Below, in pieces: positions 36,321 through 44,565 of a DNA stretch of 64,000 nucleotides (position 1 is the stretch's first letter; every line of letters begins with the position of its first letter). The position numbers and the translations under genes were made by a program. The DNA is from Haematospirillum sp. H1815. Lineage in GTDB: Bacteria > Pseudomonadota > Alphaproteobacteria > Rhodospirillales > Rhodospirillaceae. The notes under the pieces were generated by a model. It was not told the DNA's origin. It saw nothing but the letters and a program-made list of their open reading frames with translations, and ran no database searches. Location: positions 62,001-126,000 of the forward strand of contig NZ_JAAVTA010000002.1 in NCBI RefSeq assembly GCF_012102705.1, read 5' to 3'.

Positions 36321-38798
36321 ATGTCCAGGGTTCTGGTCGTTGTTTTCAGTTTGTTGCTTTTGTCCATTATTGTCGGGATCGCTGTTGTTGGCAGCGTTAT
36401 GTGGCACTTTGGACGTGATCTGCCGGACTATCGGCAGCTGGCTGACTACCAGCCACCAATCACAACGCGCCTTTATGCCGGCGACGGGCGGCTGATCACT
36501 GAATATGCTGTCGAAAAACGGGTTTTTGTCCCTGTATCGGCCGTGCCTCGCCGGGTTGTCGACGCCTTCCTGTCCGCTGAAGACAAGAACTTTTACCAAC
36601 ACTACGGCCTGGATCTGACAGGCCTGGCCCGCGCGGTTATCGTCAATGCCCGCAATTTCGGTTCCGACAAACGCCCGGTTGGCGCCTCTACAATCACGCA
36701 ACAGGTCGCCAAGAACTTTCTGCTGACCAACGAAGTATCCATAGAGCGCAAGATCAAGGAAGCCATTCTGGCCCTGCGTATCGAACAGGCCTTCTCCAAG
36801 GATCATATTCTGGAGCTGTACCTGAACGAAATCTATCTTGGCTACGGTTCCTATGGCGTAGCAGCAGCAGCCCTGAATTACTTCAACAAAACGCTGGATC
36901 AGCTCACCGTTGCCGAAGCTGCCTACCTGGCTGCTGTCCCCAAGGCCCCGAACAACTACCACCCGGTGCGCAAACACGCTGCTGCCCTGGAGCGACGCAA
37001 CTGGGTCATCATGAGAATGCTGGAAGACGGCAACGTCAGTCCGGAAGAAGCCACCGCAGCCTTGGCAGACCCCCTGGAAACCAGGGACCGCGATGAAACA
37101 GAGTATGTCCGGGGTGCTGATTTCTTTGCAGAAGAAGTCCGCCGGCAAATTGTTGCCCGCTATGGCGAGAATTCCCTTTACAAGGGAGGCCTCGCCGTCC
37201 GGACAACACTGGACCCCATCTACCAGCACCTTGCTGAGAAAGCCCTTCACAACGGCCTTATTGCCTATGACCGCCGCCATGGCTGGCGGGGCGTTCTGGC
37301 AGAACTGGCCGATCCGGGTGCCTGGAAACAGGTTCTGGGCACATTCCGCCCCCCCCTTGGCACACCCGAGCATTGGGGACTGGCCGCCGTCCTGAAAGTT
37401 GAACGGGAACGGGTTGTGGTTGGCTTTGCAGATGGCAGCACCGGAACCGTTTCCTTTCAGTCCATGAAATGGACACGGGCGCAAAGCCCGGGCGCTATCG
37501 TCAAGGTTGGCGATATCATCCTGGTTGGGGAAACCAACCGGGCGCATGAATACAGTCTGGAACAAATCCCCAAGGTAGAGGGGGCCCTTGTGGCCATGGA
37601 TCCCCACACCGGGCGCGTTCTGGCCATGGTGGGTGGATTTTCGTCCGAACGGTCGGAGTTCAACCGCGCCACACAAGCCCTGCGCCAGCCGGGATCGGCG
37701 TTAAAGCCATTTATCTATCTGGCTGCCCTTGAGTCGGGATTCAGCCCGTCAACCCTGATCATGGACGCCCCCTTTGTGTACGACCAGGGCCCAGGCCTGC
37801 CGCTCTGGAAACCTAAAAACTACTCTGGCCAATACTATGGCCCGACAACACTGAGGGTCGGGCTGGAGAAGTCCAGAAACCTGATGACCATCCGTCTGGC
37901 CCAGGCCACCGGCATGGACAAAGTTGCGCACACCGCTGAAATCTTCGGCATAGACCGGAAGTTCCCGCGCAATCTGGCCTCATCCCTGGGTGCCGGGGAA
38001 ACCACGGTTCTGCGCCTGACAACAGCGTATGCCATGCTGGCCAACGGCGGAAAACGGATTACACCAACCCTGATCGACCGAATCCAGGATCGCAGCGGCA
38101 CAACGGTATACCGGCATGACACACGTCCATGCCCGGATTGCCGTGATGTGTTCTGGACAGGACAGCCGATGCCGGAAATTCCGGATTACCGGGAACAGAT
38201 CGCAGATCCACGCAGTGTGTACCAGATCGTGCATATTCTGGAAGGTGCGGTCCAATATGGTACGGCACGTCGCCTCGCGCCACTCGGGGTTCCCATGGCA
38301 GGAAAAACCGGAACCACAAATGACAGCAACGACACCTGGTTCGTCGGATTTACCCCGGATTTGGTTGTTGGCGCCTTTGTCGGGTTTGATGAACCCAAGT
38401 CACTGGGACAGCGGGAGACAGGCGCCAGTACAGCCCTGCCAATCTTCCACGATTTCATGAAAGAGGCCCTGAGAGGCAAACCGGTACGCCCCTTTGCTGT
38501 CCCACGCGGGATCCAGCTGGTCCGGGTGGATCACCGCAGCGGCCGCCTGGCCATGCCTGGTGACAGCGATGTCATCCAGGAAGCGTTCAAGGTCGGCAAC
38601 AGCCCGGGATTTACCACCGGCACCGTTGTTGACGGATCGGCAGCCATGGCAGAAAACGTTGAAAGCCAGGACGATGCCGTCATTACCGACGAAGACGCCC
38701 TTCTTGGTCCTGCCGATGTGTACCGCGAACCAGCCGATAGTGCAAAACGCCCCCCACCCCGGCAGGATGGCCAACCCCGGGCCGGCGGGCTGTACTGA
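36321..38798 (+). CDS. mrcA: Bifunctional penicillin-binding protein 1A
   Basis: An 825-residue class A PBP with one TM helix (residues 5-27). The GT51 transglycosylase has catalytic Glu87 in SAEDKNFYQHYG and the motifs GASTITQQVAKNF and LELYLNEIYLG. An OB-like insert is followed by the transpeptidase with Ser459-x-x-Lys462 (QPGSALKPF), Ser518-Arg-Asn520 and Lys662-Thr-Gly664 (AGKTGTTND). The C-terminal 100 residues are Pro-rich and polar. It polymerises and cross-links peptidoglycan outside the inner membrane. Confidence 0.96.
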   Translation: MSRVLVVVFSLLLLSIIVGIAVVGSVMWHFGRDLPDYRQLADYQPPITTRLYAGDGRLITEYAVEKRVFVPVSAVPRRVVDAFLSAEDKNFYQHYGLDLTGLARAVIVNARNFGSDKRPVGASTITQQVAKNFLLTNEVSIERKIKEAILALRIEQAFSKDHILELYLNEIYLGYGSYGVAAAALNYFNKTLDQLTVAEAAYLAAVPKAPNNYHPVRKHAAALERRNWVIMRMLEDGNVSPEEATAALADPLETRDRDETEYVRGADFFAEEVRRQIVARYGENSLYKGGLAVRTTLDPIYQHLAEKALHNGLIAYDRRHGWRGVLAELADPGAWKQVLGTFRPPLGTPEHWGLAAVLKVERERVVVGFADGSTGTVSFQSMKWTRAQSPGAIVKVGDIILVGETNRAHEYSLEQIPKVEGALVAMDPHTGRVLAMVGGFSSERSEFNRATQALRQPGSALKPFIYLAALESGFSPSTLIMDAPFVYDQGPGLPLWKPKNYSGQYYGPTTLRVGLEKSRNLMTIRLAQATGMDKVAHTAEIFGIDRKFPRNLASSLGAGETTVLRLTTAYAMLANGGKRITPTLIDRIQDRSGTTVYRHDTRPCPDCRDVFWTGQPMPEIPDYREQIADPRSVYQIVHILEGAVQYGTARRLAPLGVPMAGKTGTTNDSNDTWFVGFTPDLVVGAFVGFDEPKSLGQRETGASTALPIFHDFMKEALRGKPVRPFAVPRGIQLVRVDHRSGRLAMPGDSDVIQEAFKVGNSPGFTTGTVVDGSAAMAENVESQDDAVITDEDALLGPADVYREPADSAKRPPPRQDGQPRAGGLY

Positions 38799-38913
38799 AT
38801 GCAGGTATGCCATGCCGCAGGGTTGATACCACGGGCAAGATGCCATAAAACCCTCCTCCGTCCGGTGCAATGCCGGACACGGACATAAAAGAGAACAGGA
38901 AAGACACGAAACT

Positions 38914-40039
38914 ATGCGCGCCGAAGCACAGGCGATGGCCGACGAGATCAAGCAGGCAATGGCCCTGCTGAGGAGGCATCTTTGACTGGGATACAGCCCA
39001 CCTCCGACTGGATGAACTGAACGCCCTGGCTGAAAACCCGGCCCTGTGGGACAAACCGGCTGAAGCCCAGAAGGTGATGCAGGAACGCACCCGCCTGGAA
39101 CAAGCCCTGACCAGCTTCCGCAAGCTGGAAGAGGAATTTGAGGACGCCTGCACCCTGGTCGAACTTGGCGAGGCTGAGGGTGATGAGCCAACCGTCGAGG
39201 AAGGACTGGCCGCCCTGCGCCAGGTTCACACGGAAACCGAGAAGCGCCAGCTGGAAAGCCTGCTTTCCGGTGAAGCAGACGCCAATGATGCCTATCTGGA
39301 AATCAATGCCGGGGCTGGCGGTACCGAAGCCCAGGACTGGGCCAACATCCTGATGCGCATGTATACCCGCTGGTGCGAGAAACACGGCTATACCGTCGAG
39401 ATTCTGGAAGAATCGGAAGGTGAAGAAGCTGGCATCAAGTCTGTCACCCTTCAGGTCAAGGGACACAATGCCTATGGCTGGCTGAAGACCGAAAGTGGCG
39501 TGCACCGGCTGGTACGCATTTCACCGTTTGACAGCTCGGCCAGACGGCATACCTCGTTCTCGTCGGTATGGGTCTACCCGGTCGTTGATGACAACATCGA
39601 GATCGAGATTGCCGAAAGCGATTGCCGAATTGATACCTACCGGGCATCAGGTGCGGGTGGACAGCACGTCAACAGGACCGAATCCGCCGTGCGTATTACC
39701 CATATACCAACGGGTGTTGTCGTGGCCTGCCAGACACAACGGTCGCAGCACCAGAACCGCGATGCCTGCTGGAAGATGTTGAAAGCCCGCCTGTACGAGC
39801 TGGAACTCCAGAAACGCGAAGCGGCAAGCCAAGCCGAGCAAGACGCCAAGACAGACATTGGCTGGGGTCATCAGATCCGTTCATACGTGCTGCAACCCTA
39901 CCAGATGGTCAAGGACCTGCGGACCAGCCTTGAAACATCCGATACCCAGGGTGTTCTGGATGGCGATCTTGATCCGTTCATGGCAGCATCACTGGCACAG
40001 AAGATCAAGGGATACGCCGACACGGCGAACAGCGGGTAG
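38914..40039 (+). CDS. prfB: Peptide chain release factor 2, programmed +1 frameshift
   Basis: RF2 recognises UGA and UAA and triggers peptidyl-tRNA hydrolysis. The reading frame starts at ATG 38914 and runs 23 codons to a UGA at 38983-38985; a +1 shift on CTT leads to GAC (38984) and a frame open to 40039, giving about 374 residues. The peptide anticodon region and the catalytic GGQ ([16 protein letters not shown]) are intact, as is the [13 protein letters not shown] segment. The open frame downstream alone begins at ATG 39074 and would lack the N-terminal domain. A hydrolase gene follows 3 bp later. Confidence 0.96.
38971..38986 (+). promoter_or_regulatory. Programmed +1 frameshift site in prfB
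   Basis: AGGAGGCATCTTTGAC holds all elements of the RF2 autoregulatory site: an internal Shine-Dalgarno AGGAGG, 3 bp to the CTT slippery codon, and UGA followed by C, the weakest termination context. Low RF2 lets the ribosome shift and make more RF2. Confidence 0.95.
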
Positions 40040-40042
40040 GCA

Positions 40043-40924
40043 ATGAACAACCTGATCAACATAGCAGGGACAACACTGGGCATTGGCATTGCCCTCTATG
40101 TTCTGGTTGTTTTTGGCATGTTCGCTTTCCAGCGTCACCTTCTGTATAAACCGGAAGGAATACCGGCCCCGCCAAAGGCCAATGATGTGCCGGAAATGCG
40201 TGAAATCCTGTTCCGCACAACCGACGGACTGGCTCTTGCGGCCTGGTGGTCCCCACCCCCGTCGGAAGAAGCGGCAACCGTCATCATCTTTCATGGCAAT
40301 TCGGGAAACCGGGCATGGGTAGCCCGCAAGATCCGCCTGTATCTGGATGCCGGTTTTGGCGTCATGGCACCGGACTATCGGGGATTTGGCGGAAATCCCG
40401 GCTCTCCCAGCGAAGACGGCCTGCGGATCGATGCGGTAGCGGCTCGCAACTATGTTCTGGAAGAAGGCGTGCGTGAAAATCGCCTTTTCTATCATGGTGA
40501 GTCGCTGGGAAGCGGCGTAGCAACTTGGCTTGCTACCGAACATCCGCCACGCGGACTGATTCTGGAGGCCGCCTTTACCAGTATCCCGGATGTCGCCCAA
40601 GGGATTTATCCATGGCTTCCAGCCCGTGCTGTCACTCTTGACCGCTTCACGTCACTGCGCCGTATCAGTCAGGTACGGGCACCGGTTCTGCTTCTACACG
40701 GCGAGAAAGATGAAACGGTGCCTCATACACACAGCCAGGAACTTCTGGAAGCACACCCCGGCCCCAAGCAAAGAATTACGTTCCCAGACGGCGAGCATGC
40801 CAATCTGTATGACCATGGTGCTGGCGTAATTGCCATAAGCTGGATACACGACCAACTTTATTCACGGGAGTCCGGATCCGCTGCTTCGGGCTCAGGGTCA
40901 CTGCCTACGCCGGAGCACTTGTAA
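40043..40924 (+). CDS. Membrane-anchored alpha/beta-hydrolase (YfhR/BEM46-like)
   Basis: A 293-residue protein with one N-terminal TM helix (about 8-28, ending FAFQRHLLYKPEG). Catalytic elements: HGNSGNRAW oxyanion loop, YHGESLGSGVATWLA nucleophile elbow with Ser, LLHGEKDETVP with the acid, and DGEHANLYDHG with the His. Homologues are serine hydrolases with unknown natural substrates. It starts 3 bp after prfB and is probably co-transcribed. Its last 67 bp overlap the convergent lipoprotein gene. Confidence 0.88.
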   Translation: MNNLINIAGTTLGIGIALYVLVVFGMFAFQRHLLYKPEGIPAPPKANDVPEMREILFRTTDGLALAAWWSPPPSEEAATVIIFHGNSGNRAWVARKIRLYLDAGFGVMAPDYRGFGGNPGSPSEDGLRIDAVAARNYVLEEGVRENRLFYHGESLGSGVATWLATEHPPRGLILEAAFTSIPDVAQGIYPWLPARAVTLDRFTSLRRISQVRAPVLLLHGEKDETVPHTHSQELLEAHPGPKQRITFPDGEHANLYDHGAGVIAISWIHDQLYSRESGSAASGSGSLPTPEHL

Positions 40925-41217
40925 TAACTGCGATGCGGTGTCGCGACCGAGCATTGCCAGCGCGCCGTATGGGAAAACAGAGCTGTCCGTCCGGTTCTGC
41001 GGCACTGCGCATCGGCCATGTCCTGCAGAACAGCGGAATCTTCATCCGAAACGTGGCAGATCACAATGCGATCCATGGTCGAAGCCCCAACCTGCTTGCC
41101 GGGGGCTCCAGCCTCACGTCGACTGTCAACCCATGGTGCCCCGGTACAACCGGCCACAAAGACCGCCAGCAAACATACGGAACCCAGAACCATCGCTTTC
41201 CAACACACAGACCGCAC
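40858..41217 (-). CDS. Small lipoprotein next to a Fur box
   Basis: A 119-residue lipoprotein. The signal peptide has a lipobox VAGC (cleavage before Cys24), so it is anchored in a membrane. The mature part is short, with five further Cys and no recognised domain; the C-terminus is acidic (DPEPEAADPDSRE). The GTG start at 41217 is supported by AGGAG 7 bp upstream. The 3' end overlaps the hydrolase gene by 67 bp. A Fur box 83 bp upstream suggests iron control. The function is unknown. Confidence 0.72.
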   Translation of the reverse strand: MRSVCWKAMVLGSVCLLAVFVAGCTGAPWVDSRREAGAPGKQVGASTMDRIVICHVSDEDSAVLQDMADAQCRRTGRTALFSHTARWQCSVATPHRSYYKCSGVGSDPEPEAADPDSRE

Positions 41218-41299
41218 AGTATTACTCCTGCCTGTAAAAGAATGTCCTTCTTACCCCTCAAGACAAGATGGAGCAACAGGGACGCCATCTCCCCTTATT

Positions 41300-41318
41300 G
41301 ATATTAGTTATCATTATC
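41300..41318. promoter_or_regulatory. Fur box between the lipoprotein and PadR-like genes
   Basis: GATATTAGTTATCATTATC matches the 19-bp Fur consensus GATAATGATAATCATTATC at 15 positions, with the right half perfect. It lies 83 bp upstream of the lipoprotein GTG and 82 bp upstream of the regulator ATG, in a locally AT-rich stretch, so it could govern both divergent genes. Confidence 0.7.
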
Positions 41319-41399
41319 ATAAATGATGTGGATTCCGGGTCACAACAGCCCTATAGTGAGCGTGTCCCTGTTCGGTTCTGCCTTCCCGGAGCATGCCTG

Positions 41400-41942
41400 A
41401 TGTTTTCCGACAAAACCCTGACCCCGCGCGAAGCCGTACGCTTGTGTATTCTGGGAACTGTATACCAGAGTGCCATGCATTACGCTGATCTGGCCTCCTC
41501 TGCACGGCTTTTTATTACGCGGCTATCCGGTCCATCGCTGGAGTTGATGGGAACGTCAGTAGAGCTGCTGCGCTACGAAGGGCTGATTGAACCTCTGGAT
41601 GGCAAGGGCATGGAAGACAACGCGCGTGTTGCCATAACAGAGGCCGGCCGGAATGCATTCCGTACCCTGATGACAGCCCCTCTGCGGCCTGCCAGCGATC
41701 TGTCCAAGCTTGTCACTGCACTGAAGTTCCGTTTCCTCCACCTCCTTCCCCCGAAAGATCAGCGTGAACAGGTTGATCTTCTGGTGGAAACACAGGAAAC
41801 AGGCTTGGCCCGGTTGGCTGATCTACGCGATGCAACAGCCATGGATTCCGGCTACATGACACGCTGGCTGGATGAAGAAATACTGCGGGCAGAACAGAGA
41901 CTGTCATGGCTACAGGGCCTGCGCGACCAGGTTGTCCCCTGA
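41400..41942 (+). CDS. PadR-like winged-helix transcriptional regulator (putative)
   Basis: A 180-residue protein. Residues 5-80 fit a winged helix (LTPREAVRLCILGTVYQSAM, then LELMGTSVELLRYEGLIEPL and RVAITEAGRNAFRTLM), the layout of PadR regulators. The C-terminal part is a helical, likely dimerising region. ATG 41400 follows GGAG by about 8 bp. The ligand and targets are unknown; the Fur box upstream suggests iron-dependent expression, and the divergent lipoprotein is one possible target. The family call is by pattern only. Confidence 0.6.
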   Translation: MFSDKTLTPREAVRLCILGTVYQSAMHYADLASSARLFITRLSGPSLELMGTSVELLRYEGLIEPLDGKGMEDNARVAITEAGRNAFRTLMTAPLRPASDLSKLVTALKFRFLHLLPPKDQREQVDLLVETQETGLARLADLRDATAMDSGYMTRWLDEEILRAEQRLSWLQGLRDQVVP

Positions 41943-41976
41943 AAACACGAACAGGACACCTGCATTTTTGCGCCAT

Positions 41977-42007
41977 AAAAAAAAACAGCGCCCACATCGG
42001 GGCGCTG
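41977..42007 (-). terminator. Intrinsic terminator of the metNIQ operon
   Basis: On the minus strand CAGCGCCC (42007-42000) pairs with GGGCGCTG (41993-41986), 8 bp around a 6-nt loop, followed by nine T. It lies 20 bp after the metQ stop. Confidence 0.92.
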
Positions 42008-42026
42008 CTTCGCGGAAAGACGCGGA

Positions 42027-42812
42027 TCAGAATGCCGGAACAATCGCTCCCTTGAAGGTATCCCGGATGAAGGTGCGGATGTCCTCTGCCTGATAGGCAG
42101 CAACCAAGTCCTTGACCCAACCCTCGTCCTTGTCCTTTGACCGGACGACAACAATATTGGCGTACGGACTGCTGGCATCTTCAATCACAATGGCATCTTT
42201 CAACGGATTGAGACCCGCCTCCAAGGCATAGTTTGTGTTGATCGCTGCAATATCAACATCATCCAAGGAACGTGGAAGCTGAGCGGCATCCAGTTCTATG
42301 AATTTCAGCTTTTTCGGATTACCGGTCACATCCGCCGCACCCGGCGTCATGCCGGCAGACGGATTGACGGTTATCACGCCCTTGGCTGCCAACAGGAGCA
42401 ACGCCCGACCACCATTGGATGGATCATTGGGGATAGCAACCTTTGCCCCCTCTTTAAGGTCGGACAGGGACCGCACCGTGCGCGCGTAAACACCCATTGG
42501 CTCGACAAAGTTTGTCCCGGCCACGGCCAGATCAACCCCCAGCCCCTTCTTCTGCTGTTCCAGATACGGAACATGCTGGAAGCTGTTGGCATCAAGATCA
42601 CCGTTGGCCAAAGCCTGGTTGGGCAGAATATAGTCGCTGAAGGTGATAATCTTCAGGGTATGCCCTTTCGTCTTGATCAGCTCGGCCACCTTCTCGACAA
42701 CCTGTTCGTGCGAGCCTGGTGTCACGCCAATACGGATCTCCTTGGCTTGGGCAAGCGAAATCAGGGTACCTGTGATAACAGCGGCCGCAGCCAGAACACC
42801 ATACAAACGCAT
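42027..42812 (-). CDS. metQ: Methionine ABC transporter substrate-binding protein
   Basis: A 261-residue MetQ/NlpA-family binding protein. The N-terminus MRLYGVLAAAAVITGTLISLAQA is a signal peptide ending AQA, with no lipobox Cys, so it is probably a free periplasmic protein rather than the lipoprotein of E. coli. Family blocks include RIGVTPGSHEQVVE, ANSFQHVPYLE, VAIPNDPSNGGRALLLLA and AAINTNYA. It is the third gene of the metNIQ transcript. Confidence 0.92.
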   Translation of the reverse strand: MRLYGVLAAAAVITGTLISLAQAKEIRIGVTPGSHEQVVEKVAELIKTKGHTLKIITFSDYILPNQALANGDLDANSFQHVPYLEQQKKGLGVDLAVAGTNFVEPMGVYARTVRSLSDLKEGAKVAIPNDPSNGGRALLLLAAKGVITVNPSAGMTPGAADVTGNPKKLKFIELDAAQLPRSLDDVDIAAINTNYALEAGLNPLKDAIVIEDASSPYANIVVVRSKDKDEGWVKDLVAAYQAEDIRTFIRDTFKGAIVPAF

Positions 42813-42843
42813 TGTAGAACCCCTTTATAATCTGCGTATCCGG

Positions 42844-43530
42844 TTACTGGATATTTCGTTTGTCAGCCTTGCGGGCCAACCAGTCCCCCAGTGTCTGGAG
42901 CCCCTGCACCAGAGCCACCAGGACCACCACCACGGCAATCATCACATCCGGACGGAAGCGCTGATAACCGTAACGGATTCCCAAATCCCCAAGACCACCC
43001 CCGCCAACGGCACCCACCATGGCGGAGTACCCAATCATCGCCACCAGGGCGAGGGTAATACCGTGGATCAAACCCGGCAGAGCTTCGGGGAGCAATACCT
43101 TGAACACCACCTGCAAGGGCCTTGCCCCCATTGCCTGGGCGGCTTCAACCAGACCGGCATCCACCTCGCGCACAGCCCCCTCGACAATACGGGCCAGAAA
43201 GGGCACCGCGGCGACGGTTAACGGAACAATTGCAGCCGTCGTGCCAATAGAGGTCCCCGCCACCAAGCGTGTAAACGGAATAATAGCAACGGCCAGGATG
43301 ATAAAGGGCACCGACCGGGCGGCATTAACAGCCGGCCCGACCACAACCTGGAACCAGGGCATCTCGAACAGCTCACCCCGACGGCTTGTAGCCAACAGGA
43401 CCCCAAGCGGAGCACCAAGCAGCACACTCAGGAACAGGGACACCGAGACCATATACAGCGTCTGCAGGGTCGCCTCCCACAAGATGCCGATCGTGGCACT
43501 ATCGAGCAGCAGTTCGTGAATCGAAGGCAT
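42844..43530 (-). CDS. metI: Methionine ABC transporter permease
   Basis: A 228-residue inner-membrane protein with five hydrophobic segments typical of MetI. The NBD-coupling EAA loop reads [30 protein letters not shown]. The start overlaps the 3' end of metN by 32 bp, indicating translational coupling. metQ follows at 31 bp. Confidence 0.94.
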   Translation of the reverse strand: MPSIHELLLDSATIGILWEATLQTLYMVSVSLFLSVLLGAPLGVLLATSRRGELFEMPWFQVVVGPAVNAARSVPFIILAVAIIPFTRLVAGTSIGTTAAIVPLTVAAVPFLARIVEGAVREVDAGLVEAAQAMGARPLQVVFKVLLPEALPGLIHGITLALVAMIGYSAMVGAVGGGGLGDLGIRYGYQRFRPDVMIAVVVVLVALVQGLQTLGDWLARKADKRNIQ

Positions 43531-44311
43531 GGCCGTTCTCCAGGGGAATCACATTACCGTCTTCTTCCTCGTGACCATGCGCAAGCAGCAAACGGGTCAC
43601 CGGGTGACGGGGGTCAGCAAAAACATCGGCAGTCGTACCGCTTTCCACCACTTCACCGTGGTCCATGACGGCAACCTTGTCACACAAAAGGCGTACCACC
43701 TCCATTTCGTGGGTGATCACCACCATGGTCAGGTTAAGACGCCGGTTGATATCTTTCAAAAGGCGCAGGATCTGGCGTGTGGTCTCCGGATCAAGGGCCG
43801 AGGTAACCTCGTCGCACAGCAGAACATGGGGCTTGCTGGCCAAGGCCCGCGCGATACCAACCCGTTGCTTCTGCCCACCGGATAGCTCCGACGGATAACG
43901 GTCACGCTTGTCCGCCAGTCCCACCAAAGGCAGCAGTGGCTCCACCGCCGCTTTTATGTCGGCGCGCGAGGCCCCCGCCAGCTCCAGCGGCAGGGCGATG
44001 TTCTGGAACACTGTGCGCGAGGACAACAGGTTGAAGTGCTGGAAAACCATCCCGACCCGACGACGAAACAGGGGAAGCTCCCTCTTGCTCAGGGCCAGGA
44101 CATCGATGCCATCAACTTCCACCAAGCCGCTGGTCGGGCGCTCAAGAACATTGATCGTCCGCAACAAGGTTGATTTCCCGGCACCGGAACGGCCGATAAT
44201 ACCAAAGACCTCCCCTTCCCCGACGGTCAAGGTGACACCCTTCAGGGCAGCATGAGGCAAAGTGCCCTTACGGGCGGGATATACCTTGCACAAATCAATA
44301 AGACGGATCAT
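43499..44311 (-). CDS. metN: Methionine ABC transporter ATPase without NIL domain
   Basis: A 270-residue ABC ATPase. Walker [11 protein letters not shown]-loop VFQHFNLL, signature [15 protein letters not shown], Walker [16 protein letters not shown] and switch His in VITHEME are all present. Canonical MetN is about 340 residues with a C-terminal NIL domain that binds methionine and shuts the transporter down; here the protein ends about 20 residues after the core, in a polar tail. Regulation by the upstream SAM-II riboswitch may replace it. Confidence 0.94.
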   Translation of the reverse strand: MIRLIDLCKVYPARKGTLPHAALKGVTLTVGEGEVFGIIGRSGAGKSTLLRTINVLERPTSGLVEVDGIDVLALSKRELPLFRRRVGMVFQHFNLLSSRTVFQNIALPLELAGASRADIKAAVEPLLPLVGLADKRDRYPSELSGGQKQRVGIARALASKPHVLLCDEVTSALDPETTRQILRLLKDINRRLNLTMVVITHEMEVVRLLCDKVAVMDHGEVVESGTTADVFADPRHPVTRLLLAHGHEEEDGNVIPLENGHAFDSRTAAR

Positions 44312-44330
44312 TCAGGATCCTCCGGGCAAC

Positions 44331-44361
44331 AAAAAAACCGCCAAGCCTTGCGGCCCGCGGC
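44331..44361 (-). terminator. Intrinsic terminator between the riboswitch and metN
   Basis: On the minus strand CCGCGGGCC pairs with GGCTTGGCGG through a GCAA tetraloop (two G-U pairs, one bulge), followed by seven T (44337-44331). It sits 20 bp downstream of the SAM-II element and 20 bp upstream of metN, where it can act as the expression platform. Confidence 0.7.
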
Positions 44362-44381
44362 GCTTTGGGTATTCCCGTGCA

Positions 44382-44437
44382 CTCGCTTTAGCCGCATTTA
44401 TTAAGCGCCCGCAAGCTGAGAAGCAAATCGGCGCTGT
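44382..44437 (-). promoter_or_regulatory. SAM-II riboswitch
   Basis: Read on the minus strand, the element has P1 arms AGCGCC and GGCGCT (perfect), a loop with GATTTG and GCTTGC, and the 3' segment TAATAAATGCGGCTAAAGC. It matches the known SAM-II aptamer, including AATAAATG and GCTAAA, which form the pseudoknot and contact SAM. SAM-II is mainly known from Alphaproteobacteria and controls methionine genes. Here it leads metN, metI and metQ. Confidence 0.9.
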
Positions 44438-44459
44438 ACACACACGTTAGCGGAAAGAA

Positions 44460-44487
44460 AGCATACAATCAAGCCCTAAAAGTGCAA
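44460..44487 (-). promoter_or_regulatory. Promoter of the metNIQ operon
   Basis: TTGCAC (44482-44487) and TATGCT (44460-44465) on the minus strand, 16-bp spacer, about 22 bp upstream of the riboswitch. It lies between the tyrS terminator and the riboswitch. Confidence 0.6.
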
Positions 44488-44502
44488 AATATCCGGGAGG
44501 AC

Positions 44503-44550
44503 AAAACCGTGCGGTTGGGTCCCCGCCAAAAAGCCGGAATCCAACCGCAC
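44503..44550 (-). terminator. Terminator of tyrS
   Basis: GTGCGGTTGG (44509-44518) and CCAACCGCAC (44541-44550) form a perfect 10-bp stem, followed on the minus strand by GGTTTTG. It lies 15 bp after the tyrS stop and separates tyrS from the metNIQ promoter. Confidence 0.8.
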
Positions 44551-44565
44551 CCGAAAGGCAGGCAA

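Noticed and set aside
39074-40039. RF2 starting at ATG 39074 without frameshift
   Set aside because: It would lose the N-terminal domain, and the classical frameshift site at 38971-38986 is intact.
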